64,000 bases of DNA. It comes from Nostoc sp. RI_552. GTDB lineage: Bacteria; Cyanobacteriota; Cyanobacteriia; Cyanobacteriales; Nostocaceae. The position numbers were made by a program, and so were the translations under genes. Under the pieces are notes generated by a model. It ran no database searches, was not told the origin of the DNA, and saw only the letters and a program-made list of their open reading frames with translations. How positions within the stretch are numbered: the first letter of the stretch is position 1; the number at the start of each line of letters is the position of its first letter. Positions 1 through 8,302 of the stretch are shown one piece after another. The stretch covers positions 1 to 64,000 of the forward strand of contig WGNO01000004.1 in the NCBI GenBank assembly GCA_016124525.1, in the 5' to 3' direction.

Positions 1-359
1 CAATCATCTACCAGTACAAAGATTGTTGTAATTAACGTTCCTAGGTCTATGCTATTCATGGGGGAAGTCTGATTTGAAAAGCTGGTAACTTTCATCTTCT
101 TACTTCTCCCGCCTTTTTCCTAATTCACATTAGGCGTAATTTGTAATTCGTAATGTCCCTTTCGGAGAAGAGCTTTTCGCTAAGGTAACTCCTAATTCGT
201 AATATTAAATTTGGTTACAGCTACAGGCCTCAAAGTACTATAAATTTTGGCAATAGGCAATATCTTGTGGAGATTGCAGTGATTGAGGGATAAATTGTAT
301 CATTGGCAGATAGGGGAGAAGAGGATAACTGCTGATTTTTATTTTTATAATTTTTTGTC
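1..359. other. Intergenic region, no gene seen
   Basis: No convincing reading frame is present. The stretch is AT-rich. At 136-154 it carries a heptad-type repeat (GTAATTTGTAATTCGTAAT) that recurs exactly at 1256-1274, and a related TAATTCGTAAT motif follows near 192-202. Confidence 0.6.
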
Positions 360-548
360 ATGGGATGCCACATAAAGAGGTATATTTATGTAAGGCAGCC
401 TGGGAAAAAGGCATTGTCTAAAATTATCGTTATTCTCAACCGTCAGGGAGAAGTCGGTAAAACGACTGTGGTATTTAATGTGGCTGCAAATTTCGCGGAA
501 AATAGCAATTTTATTATTGATGCAGATATTCAAGCTTTTGCTAGTTAA
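360..548 (+). pseudogene. ParA/McdA-type ATPase, N-terminal remnant
   Basis: Only about 45 residues look like a ParA/MinD-family ATPase. The recognisable part begins at a TTG at 414 and gives SKIIVILN, then a damaged Walker A (NRQGEVGKTT instead of the family's xKGGVGKTT), then VAANFAE and IIDADIQ, which match the start of the ParA fold. The frame stops at 546-548. Only about 120 bp separate it from the next gene, so the rest of a roughly 200-260 residue ATPase is missing. The family's signature lysine and first glycine of the P-loop are changed to Q and E. The following coiled-coil gene and the nearby ccmK genes suggest a former McdA, but a plasmid-type ParA is also possible. It is read as a pseudogene because of the truncation. 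Confidence 0.6.
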
Positions 549-672
549 TAGGCAAAGCGAAGTCAGAACTAGAGGCGATGGCTATTATTTAATGGTGATT
601 AAATAATGCAAAGAATGCAGTTTAAGACTCCGGTCATATAACTGATGAATTCCAGTATAATTGGAGGAAATA

Positions 673-1251
673 ATGGTTAAAAAATATCTTTCTGAATTAA
701 TACAAGAAGAAGCACAAAAATTGATAACACTTGCAAATGAAGCTGCCATTGAAGTTACATCTGAGGAAGTTACCGAACAGAGTTTTTTAGCAACAGAGGA
801 ATTACCTAGTCCATCAGAAAAACTAACTCCTCTCCAGGATGCTATGTCTAGTCAAAAGGATTTAGAAACTACTGTCCAAGAATTAAAACAAACTCTGGAA
901 AAATCTCAAAATAAAGAAAAAGTTTTACACCAGCAAATTGTAGATTTACAATCAGCCTTGGATGAAAAACAGTTACTAATAGAACGTTTGACTAAAGAAC
1001 TGCACGAAGCTAAACAAACTGCATTACATCTTGCAGAAGCTAATTCTAAACTTCTAGAAGAAAGTAATTCCCCAGTCCAAGTCAAAAGCAAAAACTCTCC
1101 AAACCCGGCAAAAGAAGAAAAGTCAGCAATTAAAGTCAAGGAAAAATACAGCCCAGTTAACTACAGAAAATCACGTAGGATTCCTGAACATCTGATAGAA
1201 CGTAAAAGAGAAGATGATAATTTTGCCGAGAATACTTGGTTGTATGACTAG
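673..1251 (+). CDS. Small coiled-coil protein, McdB-like candidate
   Basis: This 192-residue hydrophilic protein has no catalytic motif. ATG at 673 is chosen over an upstream in-frame TTG (661) because GGAGG at 663-667 lies just before it and the TTG would overlap this site. Residues about 60-125 form a heptad-rich coiled coil dense in Q, E, K and L. Lysine-rich disordered sequence follows, and the end is basic with a Trp four residues from the C terminus (NTWLYD). Known McdB proteins, which position carboxysomes with the ATPase McdA, are small and largely disordered, have a central coiled coil and a near-terminal Trp. The ParA-type remnant directly upstream and ccmK3-ccmK4 downstream fit that reading. 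The match is architectural only; an unrelated coiled-coil protein is possible. Confidence 0.55.
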   Translation: MVKKYLSELIQEEAQKLITLANEAAIEVTSEEVTEQSFLATEELPSPSEKLTPLQDAMSSQKDLETTVQELKQTLEKSQNKEKVLHQQIVDLQSALDEKQLLIERLTKELHEAKQTALHLAEANSKLLEESNSPVQVKSKNSPNPAKEEKSAIKVKEKYSPVNYRKSRRIPEHLIERKREDDNFAENTWLYD

Positions 1252-1255
1252 GTTT

Positions 1256-1274
1256 GTAATTTGTAATTCGTAAT
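1256..1274 (+). repeat. Heptad-type repeat, second copy
   Basis: This is an exact 19-bp copy of the repeat at 136-154, in direct orientation. The two copies flank the ParA remnant and the coiled-coil gene. The internal period is 7 bp, typical of cyanobacterial short tandemly repeated repetitive sequences. Confidence 0.6.
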
Positions 1275-1400
1275 TTCTCTTTTAGAGGGTCTGCGCTAAC
1301 TTAATTTGCAACTGGTTATGTTAACTTATATGGGGGTATAGAACATAGACTGATATTTCTTGCGTTTGTGACCAACTTCTTAGTGGGGAAGGTTTTCAGA

Positions 1401-2288
1401 TTAATTACAAAACTCTAAAATGTGCTGGGCGGTGATTTGTGGCTGTTCTAAGTGTGGGACGTGACCAGAGTCTGTGATCCAAGTGAGTTGACTATTGGGA
1501 ATTGCTTTGTTGAATTTTTTGGCATCGAGTGTACCCAAAATTTGATCTGCATCACCCCATAAAATTAAAGTTGGTGGTATAACCCCCGAAAGTTGCCACG
1601 ATTTAAAAGCACTATAACCTCCGCTTTTGGTGAAGGCGATTAACGCTTGACTCCAATGGGGCGTTTCTAGGTGTAATGCGCCACACACTTGAGCATCAAG
1701 TGAAGCGAGTAACTTATTTTTGTAAGCAGTGCGGGAAATGCGATGGCGTACATGAGGATTACGCAAGAAACTAGCTGCTAAAGAATCTAAAGGGGGAAAC
1801 ATGAATTTGCTTAAGGGAGAACCCGCTTTTAAACCAGCGCTGTCTAATAACACCAGTTTGTTGACGACCTCTGGGTGAGTCAAGGTAAAATCAATGGCGA
1901 CTGCACCCCCCATAGAAGCACCAACCAAGATCACAGGTTGGTTAATTAGGCTTTTCCAGAAATGATACAGATGAATTTTAATAGCCAGAGGACTAAATTG
2001 CACATCGGTGATTCTGTTTGTAAACCCAAAGCCTAATAAATCCATAGCCCAGGTTTCATTATCCCTGGCCAGTAGTGGCAAAAGCCGACGAAATTCCAAC
2101 ACAGAACTGTCGAAGCCGTGAATCAATAAAATAGGGGTGCCACCACTACCTTGTCGAACGTAGGTTGTGGTAATTGGTTGGTTAGTTAGAGTAGTGGTGA
2201 TGGCTTGACTTTGAATACTTTGAGCCAAGGCAATGGAGGTAGATTCTGTTAGTTGGCTAACTGTGGTAGGCAAGAAACTGGGGAACAT
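1401..2288 (-). CDS. Alpha/beta hydrolase
   Basis: A 295-residue alpha/beta-hydrolase fold protein of unknown substrate. It shows the oxyanion segment LLIHGFDSS, the nucleophile elbow GASMGG, an acid in LILWGDADQI, and the catalytic histidine in DSGHVPHLEQP near the C terminus, so the triad looks complete. The start is placed at ATG 2288 (MFPSFLP). The frame stays open to a GTG at 2372, but that extension would approach the ccmK3 leader and looks non-coding. The first 30 residues are mildly hydrophobic, not a clear signal peptide. It is divergent from ccmK3 and shares about 110 bp of upstream sequence. Family assignment is firm; the specific role (esterase, haloperoxidase-like or lipase) cannot be told. 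Confidence 0.85.
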   Translation of the reverse strand: MFPSFLPTTVSQLTESTSIALAQSIQSQAITTTLTNQPITTTYVRQGSGGTPILLIHGFDSSVLEFRRLLPLLARDNETWAMDLLGFGFTNRITDVQFSPLAIKIHLYHFWKSLINQPVILVGASMGGAVAIDFTLTHPEVVNKLVLLDSAGLKAGSPLSKFMFPPLDSLAASFLRNPHVRHRISRTAYKNKLLASLDAQVCGALHLETPHWSQALIAFTKSGGYSAFKSWQLSGVIPPTLILWGDADQILGTLDAKKFNKAIPNSQLTWITDSGHVPHLEQPQITAQHILEFCN

Positions 2289-2401
2289 AATTTTTAAGTG
2301 TACAGCAGAAAGTAGGAGAAAATTTTCCGAAATGTCAAAATTGGTACGAAAGCCTCGTACAATTAATATCACTTTATTTTTTCGATTCAGGAGCTAATGC
2401 C

Positions 2402-2710
2402 ATGCCAATGGCGGTTGGCGTAATTGAAACCCTAGGCTTTCCTGCTGTACTAGCAGCAGCCGATGCAATGGTTAAATCTGCCGCAGTCACACTTGTGTAT
2501 TATGGTCAAGCTGAAAGCGCTCGCTTGTTAGTCGCTGTTCGGGGACAGGTTGCAGAAGTTAAAACAGCCGTAGATGCGGGAATATTAGCTGGAGAACAAG
2601 CTCATGGTGGGAAAGTAATTACTCACTACATTGTTCCCAACCCTCCGGAAAACGTGGAAACAATTTTACCAATCCACTTCACGGCAAAATCTGAACCGTT
2701 CCGTATCTGA
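2402..2710 (+). CDS. ccmK3: Carboxysome shell protein CcmK3
   Basis: A single bacterial microcompartment (BMC) domain protein of 102 residues that forms hexameric tiles of the beta-carboxysome shell. The [17 protein letters not shown] opening is characteristic. The pore-region sequence (YYGQAESAR) differs from the KIGSGR of the major CcmK1/K2 proteins and fits the minor paralogue CcmK3. The conserved HYIVPNPPENV strand follows. A GGAG lies about 10 bp before ATG 2402. ccmK4 follows 311 bp downstream on the same strand, the usual satellite pair outside the main ccm operon. CcmK3 is thought to work in mixed hexamers with CcmK4 and tune shell permeability. K3 versus K4 is assigned from pore and C-terminal sequence. 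Confidence 0.9.
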   Translation: MPMAVGVIETLGFPAVLAAADAMVKSAAVTLVYYGQAESARLLVAVRGQVAEVKTAVDAGILAGEQAHGGKVITHYIVPNPPENVETILPIHFTAKSEPFRI

Positions 2711-3021
2711 TATGTTGCACCATTCTCAACAACCCCAGGGTGAACACTGGTAATAACTTAAAAATTAAGGTTTCAGCGAATGTTAAGCAGTACCCACCCA
2801 ATGACAGTTGTCATCAAGGGAGTAGTGGAAGATGTGGGTGGCCAAAAATCGCGATTATAGGCCAGCAACGAATACAAGAAATACATTCAGATTTACCATG
2901 TCAAATCTTTACCCTATAAAGGTTTTAAAATGTGTTCCTTGACAGTCCTTCAAATTCTCAGCCTTGCTGAGGAGTATACATTTGTCCCATCACATACATT
3001 TATTCATACAGGAGATCACTA
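2711..3021. other. ccmK3-ccmK4 spacer
   Basis: No gene is seen. A short inverted repeat, ATGACA-GT-TGTCAT at 2801-2814, is the only clear symmetry. The distance is long for a simple operon, so ccmK4 may have its own promoter here. Confidence 0.5.
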
Positions 3022-3372
3022 ATGTCATTACAGGCTGTTGGCTCACTCGAAACGAAAGGTTTTCCGGCTGTATTAGCAGCAGCTGATGCGATGGTTAAAG
3101 CAGGTCGCGTGACTCTAGTCGGTTACATCAGAGTAGGTAGCGCTCGTTTTACGGTAAATATTCGCGGCGATGTTTCTGAGGTGAAAACTGCTATGGCAGC
3201 TGGTGTTGAAGCCGCAGAAAATGTTTATGGCGGTACTCTTGAATCTTGGGTAATTATTCCGCGTCCCCATGAAAACGTAGAAGCGGTTTTACCTATTGCT
3301 TATACAGATCAAGTCCAACAGTATCGGGATTCTGTAGAAAATCCGATTGTGCGCTCATCCAACAGGTTATGA
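3022..3372 (+). CDS. ccmK4: Carboxysome shell protein CcmK4
   Basis: A 116-residue BMC-domain shell protein. It opens with [20 protein letters not shown], carries the CcmK4-type pore segment [10 protein letters not shown], then [16 protein letters not shown] and [17 protein letters not shown]. The roughly 20 residues after the BMC domain (from DQVQQYRDS) are longer than in CcmK3 and variable, as in other CcmK4 proteins. A strong ribosome site (AGGAG) lies about 9 bp before the ATG. It pairs with ccmK3 upstream; together they are expected to form minor hexamers that adjust metabolite passage through the carboxysome shell. Confidence 0.92.
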   Translation: MSLQAVGSLETKGFPAVLAAADAMVKAGRVTLVGYIRVGSARFTVNIRGDVSEVKTAMAAGVEAAENVYGGTLESWVIIPRPHENVEAVLPIAYTDQVQQYRDSVENPIVRSSNRL

Positions 3373-3701
3373 GGTTACATTGATTAGTTATTAGTCAAAA
3401 GTTAAGAGTTAAAATGTTAAGAAGTTATTAACAATTAACCTTTAACTGTTGACTAATGACCTGTGTACACCAGGATAATTCAAAAAAGCTCTTATTTCCC
3501 TGGGTGTAAACTTCTTCGACACAGAAGCTAAGAATCTACGGGGGAAAGTCTACTGGAGGGGTGTTATTTTCAGCCAAGTAGATACAATTAAGTGTAAAAA
3601 TTTAATTAACTGAAGTTAAGTTGATGTGAGAAAAAAATTCCTGATCTGGAATTCCCATTGGAAATAATGGGAACACAACCCCGTTATTTCGCTATTAGTT
3701 A

Positions 3702-3740
3702 TTGACCTCTCCCCTGCCTAAAGGCCAAAGGATTCTAAAC
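3702..3740 (-). repeat. Solitary IS200/IS605-end-like hairpin
   Basis: Read on the minus strand it gives TAGAATCC, then GGCCTTTAGGC, then AGGGGAGAGGTCAA. This resembles the terminal hairpin of cyanobacterial IS200/IS605 elements. No tnpA or tnpB is nearby. One arm has diverged, so it looks like a relic. Confidence 0.45.
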
Positions 3741-4258
3741 TCTTGCTACCCTGAGGGCTAAAGTCGCTCCCTTCTGCTTTGTTTTTTAACGGTTCTTTTC
3801 CTAGTTGCGGAAATACAAAAGAACCGAACTGCCCAACTTTTTTAAAAAGTGGAAACTCAAAATTGGGATCTTAGTAGAAAAGTGAAAGCATTTTCCAGTC
3901 TTTTTGGTTTTTCTTGCAGTACCCGAGAATGGAAACTTTTTAATTCTAGGTGTTGTTCCTTTGCTTTACTTAATGATTTACACTGAATTGAGCAGGTAGG
4001 ACGTAGTGTATCTGGGAGGATAGTGTATTCAGAATGCAATGAACAAGCATTGATGTGACATGAGCGTGATTTATAATAAGCTTTGAGCTTAGTTGTAGAC
4101 TTTGGGCTTAATTTCTAGCCAGTGTTGAAGGATTTCTATTTGCTATTTAGTTGGTTTTAGTGGAAAGTCAATAAGTCAAAGAGAACACCTATCCATCACC
4201 TTCCATAGGGAATTGTACAGTATATTTATCTAAAGTGAAAGCGAAAGATAAACTCTCT

Positions 4259-4300
4259 GTGGCTAAAGCCATACAAGGGTTTCACAGTGGCTTTAGCCAC
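4259..4300. repeat. Perfect 12-bp inverted repeat
   Basis: GTGGCTAAAGCC at 4259-4270 is exactly answered by GGCTTTAGCCAC at 4289-4300 with an 18-nt loop. No T-run follows, so a simple terminator is unlikely. It could be the end of a small palindromic element. Confidence 0.55.
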
Positions 4301-4603
4301 AAATTGCCTACATCCCCATGTCTAAGGCCAGAGGCTTTGGCTCGTTTTCCGGTAAGTGATGCCGGTAGGAACCAACATTTAGTACATCTAGGTAAGAGCA
4401 GAACTAAAATTTAGAGGATTGAAATAATTTTCCCTAAATGTTGCATAAACTGAGTAAATCCAGAGGTAATAAGAACATAACAGGTGAGATGTGTTGATGG
4501 AAGAGATATCCTCATGGGCAAAATCCAGAAGATAATTTCAGTGTGACAAATGGGGGTTGTAATGCCAAGGTTAATACAGGGTTTTGAGGAGTGCAATCTC
4601 ACT

Positions 4604-5737
4604 ATGACGGCGGAGGCACAAAAATTAGCACAGTATTGGAGCAGTCGTCTAGCGGCGGAATCCCCAGAGCAAAGTGTGGCCCATAGAGAAAGTATTGTTC
4701 TTTGGCTGTTAGGAAGTGACTTACAACGCTTTGCTCAACTCAATCCTGAAGAACTCAACATTGCTAACCAAGGGATAGAATATCGATGGAAAATTCTACA
4801 TCAACGCTACTTGGGGATTGGGCGAGAACGTGCCTATGGTAACTTGCTTACTCGCCTGGGGAGCTTAGTGGCATTACGCAATAAGATTCAGAGTTGGGTT
4901 TCTCTGAGCCGCGATCGCCAGCGTAGTGTGATGGATGTATTGCAAGAAGTGTTACAAGAATTACTGCAAAACGATAAATACATGCAGCAAGAAATGGCTG
5001 CTATCGCTGAACTTACCAATGATAAACGACTGCGGGATAGTTTATTATTTGCCAGCATAGAAGAGTACTCTATGCGGCCAGTACGTAATCAACCATTGCT
5101 GGTATATAGATTTGTTAATTATCTGCGACGCATTCAGCGTGGTGGCTTAACCCAAGTACCAAGCAATGAATTAGTAAAGGTTGTTTCGGAAGAAATATTG
5201 TCAGAGGATAACGAGAATGCAGTGAACTTGACTGATAATCAAGCGATCGCGGAATATGAAGCAGCACAAGAAATAGAAGACCAACAGACACTGCGGCAGG
5301 TAGTAAAACAGGAATTTGCCGATTATTTACAAGCAAATCTTGGAGAAGAGGCTGTGGAGTGGCTGAGATTGTATCTGCAAGGCAAATGCCAAGATGAAAT
5401 TGCCAAAACATTACATAAGCCAATCAAAGAAATTTACCGACTGCGAGAAAAAATTAGCTACCATGCGGTGCGGGTTTTTGCCCTCAAGGCTAAACCAGAA
5501 CTTGTGGATAACTGGTTGGCCATTTCCCTACAAGAACATAATTTGGGACTAACTCAAAACCAATGGCAGCAAGTATATGAAACATTAACTCCTTTGGGGC
5601 GAAAGATCCTAGATTTGCGTAAAGCAGGTAAGTCTATGGAAGCAATAGCCCAAGAGTTAAAGCTTAAAACTCATCAAGTGATGGGTGAATGGACAAAAGT
5701 TTACTTTGCAGCCCAATCTTTAAGGAATCAGGATTGA
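4604..5737 (+). CDS. HetZ-related protein
   Basis: A soluble, helical protein of 377 residues from ATG 4604 (MTAEAQKLAQYW). In-frame ATGs at 4550 and 4562 would add up to 18 residues, but a GAGGAG near 4586 favours the later start. Length and overall pattern fit the HetZ-related proteins of filamentous cyanobacteria. HetZ itself is a DNA-binding factor for heterocyst commitment. Two helix-turn-helix-like segments are visible in the C-terminal half: CQDEIAKTLHKPIKEIYRL, and the stretch beginning SMEAIAQELKLKTHQVM near the end. They resemble sigma-factor region 4 helices, which supports DNA binding. The patU genes that neighbour true hetZ are not seen here, so this is a paralogue rather than hetZ. 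Its role is unknown. Confidence 0.6.
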   Translation: MTAEAQKLAQYWSSRLAAESPEQSVAHRESIVLWLLGSDLQRFAQLNPEELNIANQGIEYRWKILHQRYLGIGRERAYGNLLTRLGSLVALRNKIQSWVSLSRDRQRSVMDVLQEVLQELLQNDKYMQQEMAAIAELTNDKRLRDSLLFASIEEYSMRPVRNQPLLVYRFVNYLRRIQRGGLTQVPSNELVKVVSEEILSEDNENAVNLTDNQAIAEYEAAQEIEDQQTLRQVVKQEFADYLQANLGEEAVEWLRLYLQGKCQDEIAKTLHKPIKEIYRLREKISYHAVRVFALKAKPELVDNWLAISLQEHNLGLTQNQWQQVYETLTPLGRKILDLRKAGKSMEAIAQELKLKTHQVMGEWTKVYFAAQSLRNQD

Positions 5738-6105
5738 GATGATTAGTGGTGGGGAATTTTTTTCTGTTAAAACCCAAGAAAATACTAAAATTACCGATAA
5801 TCAATGCAGCCCCAGACACTCCGGTACAACCATTGTGCTTACTCATTTGAGGTCGAAGTGATTTTAGGGGTACACCAATGCCTACAAATGCTTAACTCAA
5901 AGGTGATTATGGCTCCACCTCGATTGGGCAATGTGTTATCTTGACCCATTATTGGAACTTGATTTTAGTGGCGCGCTCAGGGGTGGTTTAACTTACCCAA
6001 ACACGATTTGTGTCTGGATGACAGCTAAAAAGAAGCCTAATAACATTAATTTATCAAGCACTGCGATGGTGGGGTTTACCTCAGTTGACCAAGTGTTGTC
6101 CCGTT

Positions 6106-6140
6106 GAAAATCCCCTGATTGACTTCAGGGGAGCAGTTTA
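6106..6140 (+). repeat. Hairpin, IS605-end-like or terminator
   Basis: CCCCTGA at 6112-6118 pairs with TCAGGGG at 6125-6131. The context GAAAATCCCC...GGGGAGCA resembles solitary IS200/IS605 ends elsewhere in the window. TTTATTTTTATGG follows, so rho-independent termination is the alternative. Confidence 0.4.
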
Positions 6141-6227
6141 TTTTTATGGATATGATAAGTATTTTGAACATGAGATTTATTAAATGTGGGAAACTACTTA
6201 TTATTGGGTAAATCTCAGGTTAGTTAA

Positions 6228-6389
6228 ATGTGTTTAGAAGTTAACCGTACTCATCTTTACTTAAATTGCCACGATACTCAGGTCTTTCTCAGTGGAGAAT
6301 GTAGCATTGCTGTAGGTTACACGGTGAATATGCTTGCAGGGGCTAAATTATGGGTAATTGACGTGCAGCAAGAATTTCTTGGCTTTTGA
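6228..6389 (+). CDS. Possible small protein, 53 residues
   Basis: The frame opens at ATG 6228 and runs MCLEVNRTHLYLN to a stop at 6387-6389 without interruption. It ends AKLWVIDVQQEFLGF. The composition is protein-like, with no low-complexity bias and three cysteines, but the ribosome site is weak and I recognise no family. It may be a genuine short gene or the remnant of a longer one. Confidence 0.25.
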   Translation: MCLEVNRTHLYLNCHDTQVFLSGECSIAVGYTVNMLAGAKLWVIDVQQEFLGF

Positions 6390-6423
6390 ACACGGGGAGT
6401 GTCAATTAGTCCTAAGTTTACAT

Positions 6424-6483
6424 TTGTTAACTATTCACTATTGACTATTGACCATTAACTATTGAGTATTAACTATTGATTCA
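6424..6483. repeat. Heptad tandem repeat (STRR)
   Basis: Degenerate 7-bp units of the type CTATTGA or TTAACTA recur about eight times. Such arrays are common between genes in heterocyst-forming cyanobacteria. It lies directly upstream of the M61 peptidase start. Confidence 0.75.
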
Positions 6484-6506
6484 AAATTTATAACTTTTAA
6501 TTACAG

Positions 6507-8291
6507 ATGACCGAAGCAACAGCACCTCGTATCAAGATAGACATCCAGGATACACTACCGATGATTCATTACCTGGTGGCAATGCCTCAACCAGAAACAC
6601 ATCTGTTTGAAGTGACATTACGGCTAATGAACCATTCATCGAACATTCTTGATTTGAAAATGCCTGTGTGGACACCAGGCTCATACTTAGTTCGAGAATA
6701 CGCAAAAAACCTGCAACAATTTACCGCTTTTGCTGGGGATAAGCCTTTGACTTGGAGAAAAATCAGTAAAAACCACTGGCAAGTCAATACAACAGGTGCT
6801 TCGGAATTAATTGTAACTTACCGGATATTTGCGAATGAACTAACGGTACGGACGAATCATTTAGACAGTAGCCACGGCTATTTTAACGGTGCGGCATTGT
6901 TTTTTAGACTTCCTGGTTGGGAAAATTTACCAATTCAGATTACTGTTTTACCACCTCGCCCAGATTGGCGGGTGACTACTTCCCTACCACCAGTTGGTGA
7001 CCAAAGCCATAGTTTTTGGGCTGCTGATTTTGACACTTTGGTGGATAGCCCTTTTGAAATTGGTAGCCACGAATCATACTACTTTGAGGTTTTGGGAAAA
7101 CCCCATGAGCTGGCAGTCTGGGGAAAGGGGAATTTAGAATCACAACGGGCAATTGCTGATCTCGAAAAAATTATCGAAGTGGAAGCGGAAATGTTTGGGG
7201 GTTTACCCTACGAACGTTACGTTTTTCTGGTGCATTTATTTGGCCAAGGTTATGGAGGTTTGGAACATAAAAACTGTTGCTCATTAATTTATCAGCGTTT
7301 TGGGTTTCGTTCTCAGGATAAGTATGAACGCTTTGTACAATTAGCGGCACACGAATTTTTTCACTTGTGGAATGTCAAGCGTATTCGTCCCAAGGGTTTA
7401 GAAGTTTTTGATTACGAGCAGGAGAACTACACTCCTTCTTTGTGGTTCTGTGAAGGAACTACAAGTTATTACGACTTACTAATTCCTTTGCGGGCTGGCA
7501 TTTATGATGCTAAGTCATATTTAAATCATTTGAATAAGGAAATTACCAGATTTCTCACAACCCCAGGGCGCAAGGTACAACCACTTGCCGAGTCGAGTTT
7601 TGATGCTTGGATTAAACTTTATCGTCCAGATGCCAATAGTAACAATTCCCAAATGTCATACTATCTGAAAGGGGAAATGGTTTCTTTTTTGCTAGATTTG
7701 CTGATCAGAGCAAGACATGGCAATCAGCGATCGCTCGATGATGTGATGCGGCAAATGTGGCGGAAATTTGGTCAACCAGAAATTGGCTACACCCCGGAAC
7801 AGTTACAAGAGGTAATTGAATCGGTGGCGGGTGTGGATTTGACTGATTTCTTTGAACTTTACGTTAATGGCACCGAGGAATTACCTTTTAATCATTACTT
7901 GGAACCTTTCGGCTTGCATTTAGTGGCGGAACGGGAAGAAGAACCTTACATGGGTATTAAGGCAAAAACTGAACACGGGCGCGAACTAATTAAATCTGTG
8001 GAAACAGGTTCACCTGCACAACTAGCGGGAATTGATGCAGGTGACGAGTTATTAGCCATTGAAGGAATCCGATTAACAGCTCATCAACTGAGCGATCGCC
8101 TTAAAGATTACCAACCAAAGGATACGATTGAAGTAACTGTTTTCCACCAAGATGAACTACGTACTTATTCTGTTACCTTAGAAGCCCCACGTCCTACTAA
8201 GTTTCAGATCCTACCATTACACAATCTTGATACTTCACAAAAAGAGAATGGCGCAGGGTGGTTAGGTGTACCGATTGCTAGTCTTCGTTAA
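6507..8291 (+). CDS. M61 family metallopeptidase with PDZ domain
   Basis: A 594-residue zinc aminopeptidase-like protein of the M61 (glycyl aminopeptidase) family. Residues about 10-180 form the N-terminal beta domain. The thermolysin-like catalytic domain contains HEFFH at 282-286, followed by WNVKRIRP, and the third zinc ligand is probably Glu316 in WFCEGTTSYY. Residues about 475-560 form a PDZ domain (SPAQLAGIDAGDELLAIEG). No signal peptide or membrane segment is seen, so it is probably cytoplasmic. The length is normal for the family. The gene stands alone: a heptad repeat array precedes it and the convergent AAA gene ends 12 bp downstream. Substrate is unknown. Confidence 0.93.
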   Translation: MTEATAPRIKIDIQDTLPMIHYLVAMPQPETHLFEVTLRLMNHSSNILDLKMPVWTPGSYLVREYAKNLQQFTAFAGDKPLTWRKISKNHWQVNTTGASELIVTYRIFANELTVRTNHLDSSHGYFNGAALFFRLPGWENLPIQITVLPPRPDWRVTTSLPPVGDQSHSFWAADFDTLVDSPFEIGSHESYYFEVLGKPHELAVWGKGNLESQRAIADLEKIIEVEAEMFGGLPYERYVFLVHLFGQGYGGLEHKNCCSLIYQRFGFRSQDKYERFVQLAAHEFFHLWNVKRIRPKGLEVFDYEQENYTPSLWFCEGTTSYYDLLIPLRAGIYDAKSYLNHLNKEITRFLTTPGRKVQPLAESSFDAWIKLYRPDANSNNSQMSYYLKGEMVSFLLDLLIRARHGNQRSLDDVMRQMWRKFGQPEIGYTPEQLQEVIESVAGVDLTDFFELYVNGTEELPFNHYLEPFGLHLVAEREEEPYMGIKAKTEHGRELIKSVETGSPAQLAGIDAGDELLAIEGIRLTAHQLSDRLKDYQPKDTIEVTVFHQDELRTYSVTLEAPRPTKFQILPLHNLDTSQKENGAGWLGVPIASLR

Positions 8292-8302
8292 AGGTAAACT
8301 AC

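Larger units (their letters stand above)
3373..4603. other. 1.2-kb intergenic region with dispersed hairpins
   Basis: I see no supported gene. The first 100 bp hold an AT-rich inverted repeat (TTAGTCAAAAGTTAA near 3390, answered by TTTAACTGTTGACTAA near 3440), compatible with a fold-back after ccmK4. Further on are an IS605-end-like hairpin (3702-3740) and a perfect 12-bp hairpin (4259-4300). A weaker stem, AAGGCC/GGCTTT, lies near 4324-4337. Confidence 0.5.
5738..6506. other. Intergenic region with hairpin, small ORF and tandem repeats
   Basis: It holds a hairpin at 6106-6140, a possible 53-codon ORF at 6228-6389 and a heptad tandem array at 6424-6483 just before the M61 peptidase gene. Nothing else is supported. 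Confidence 0.5.

Noticed and set aside
3857-4039. 60-codon minus-strand ORF in the ccmK4-hetZ-related gap
   Set aside because: No ribosome site and no similarity; chance frame in AT-rich DNA.
4380-4400. NtcA-like site upstream of the HetZ-related gene
   Set aside because: GTA-N8-TAA is present instead of GTA-N8-TAC, and spacing to a -10 box is not convincing.
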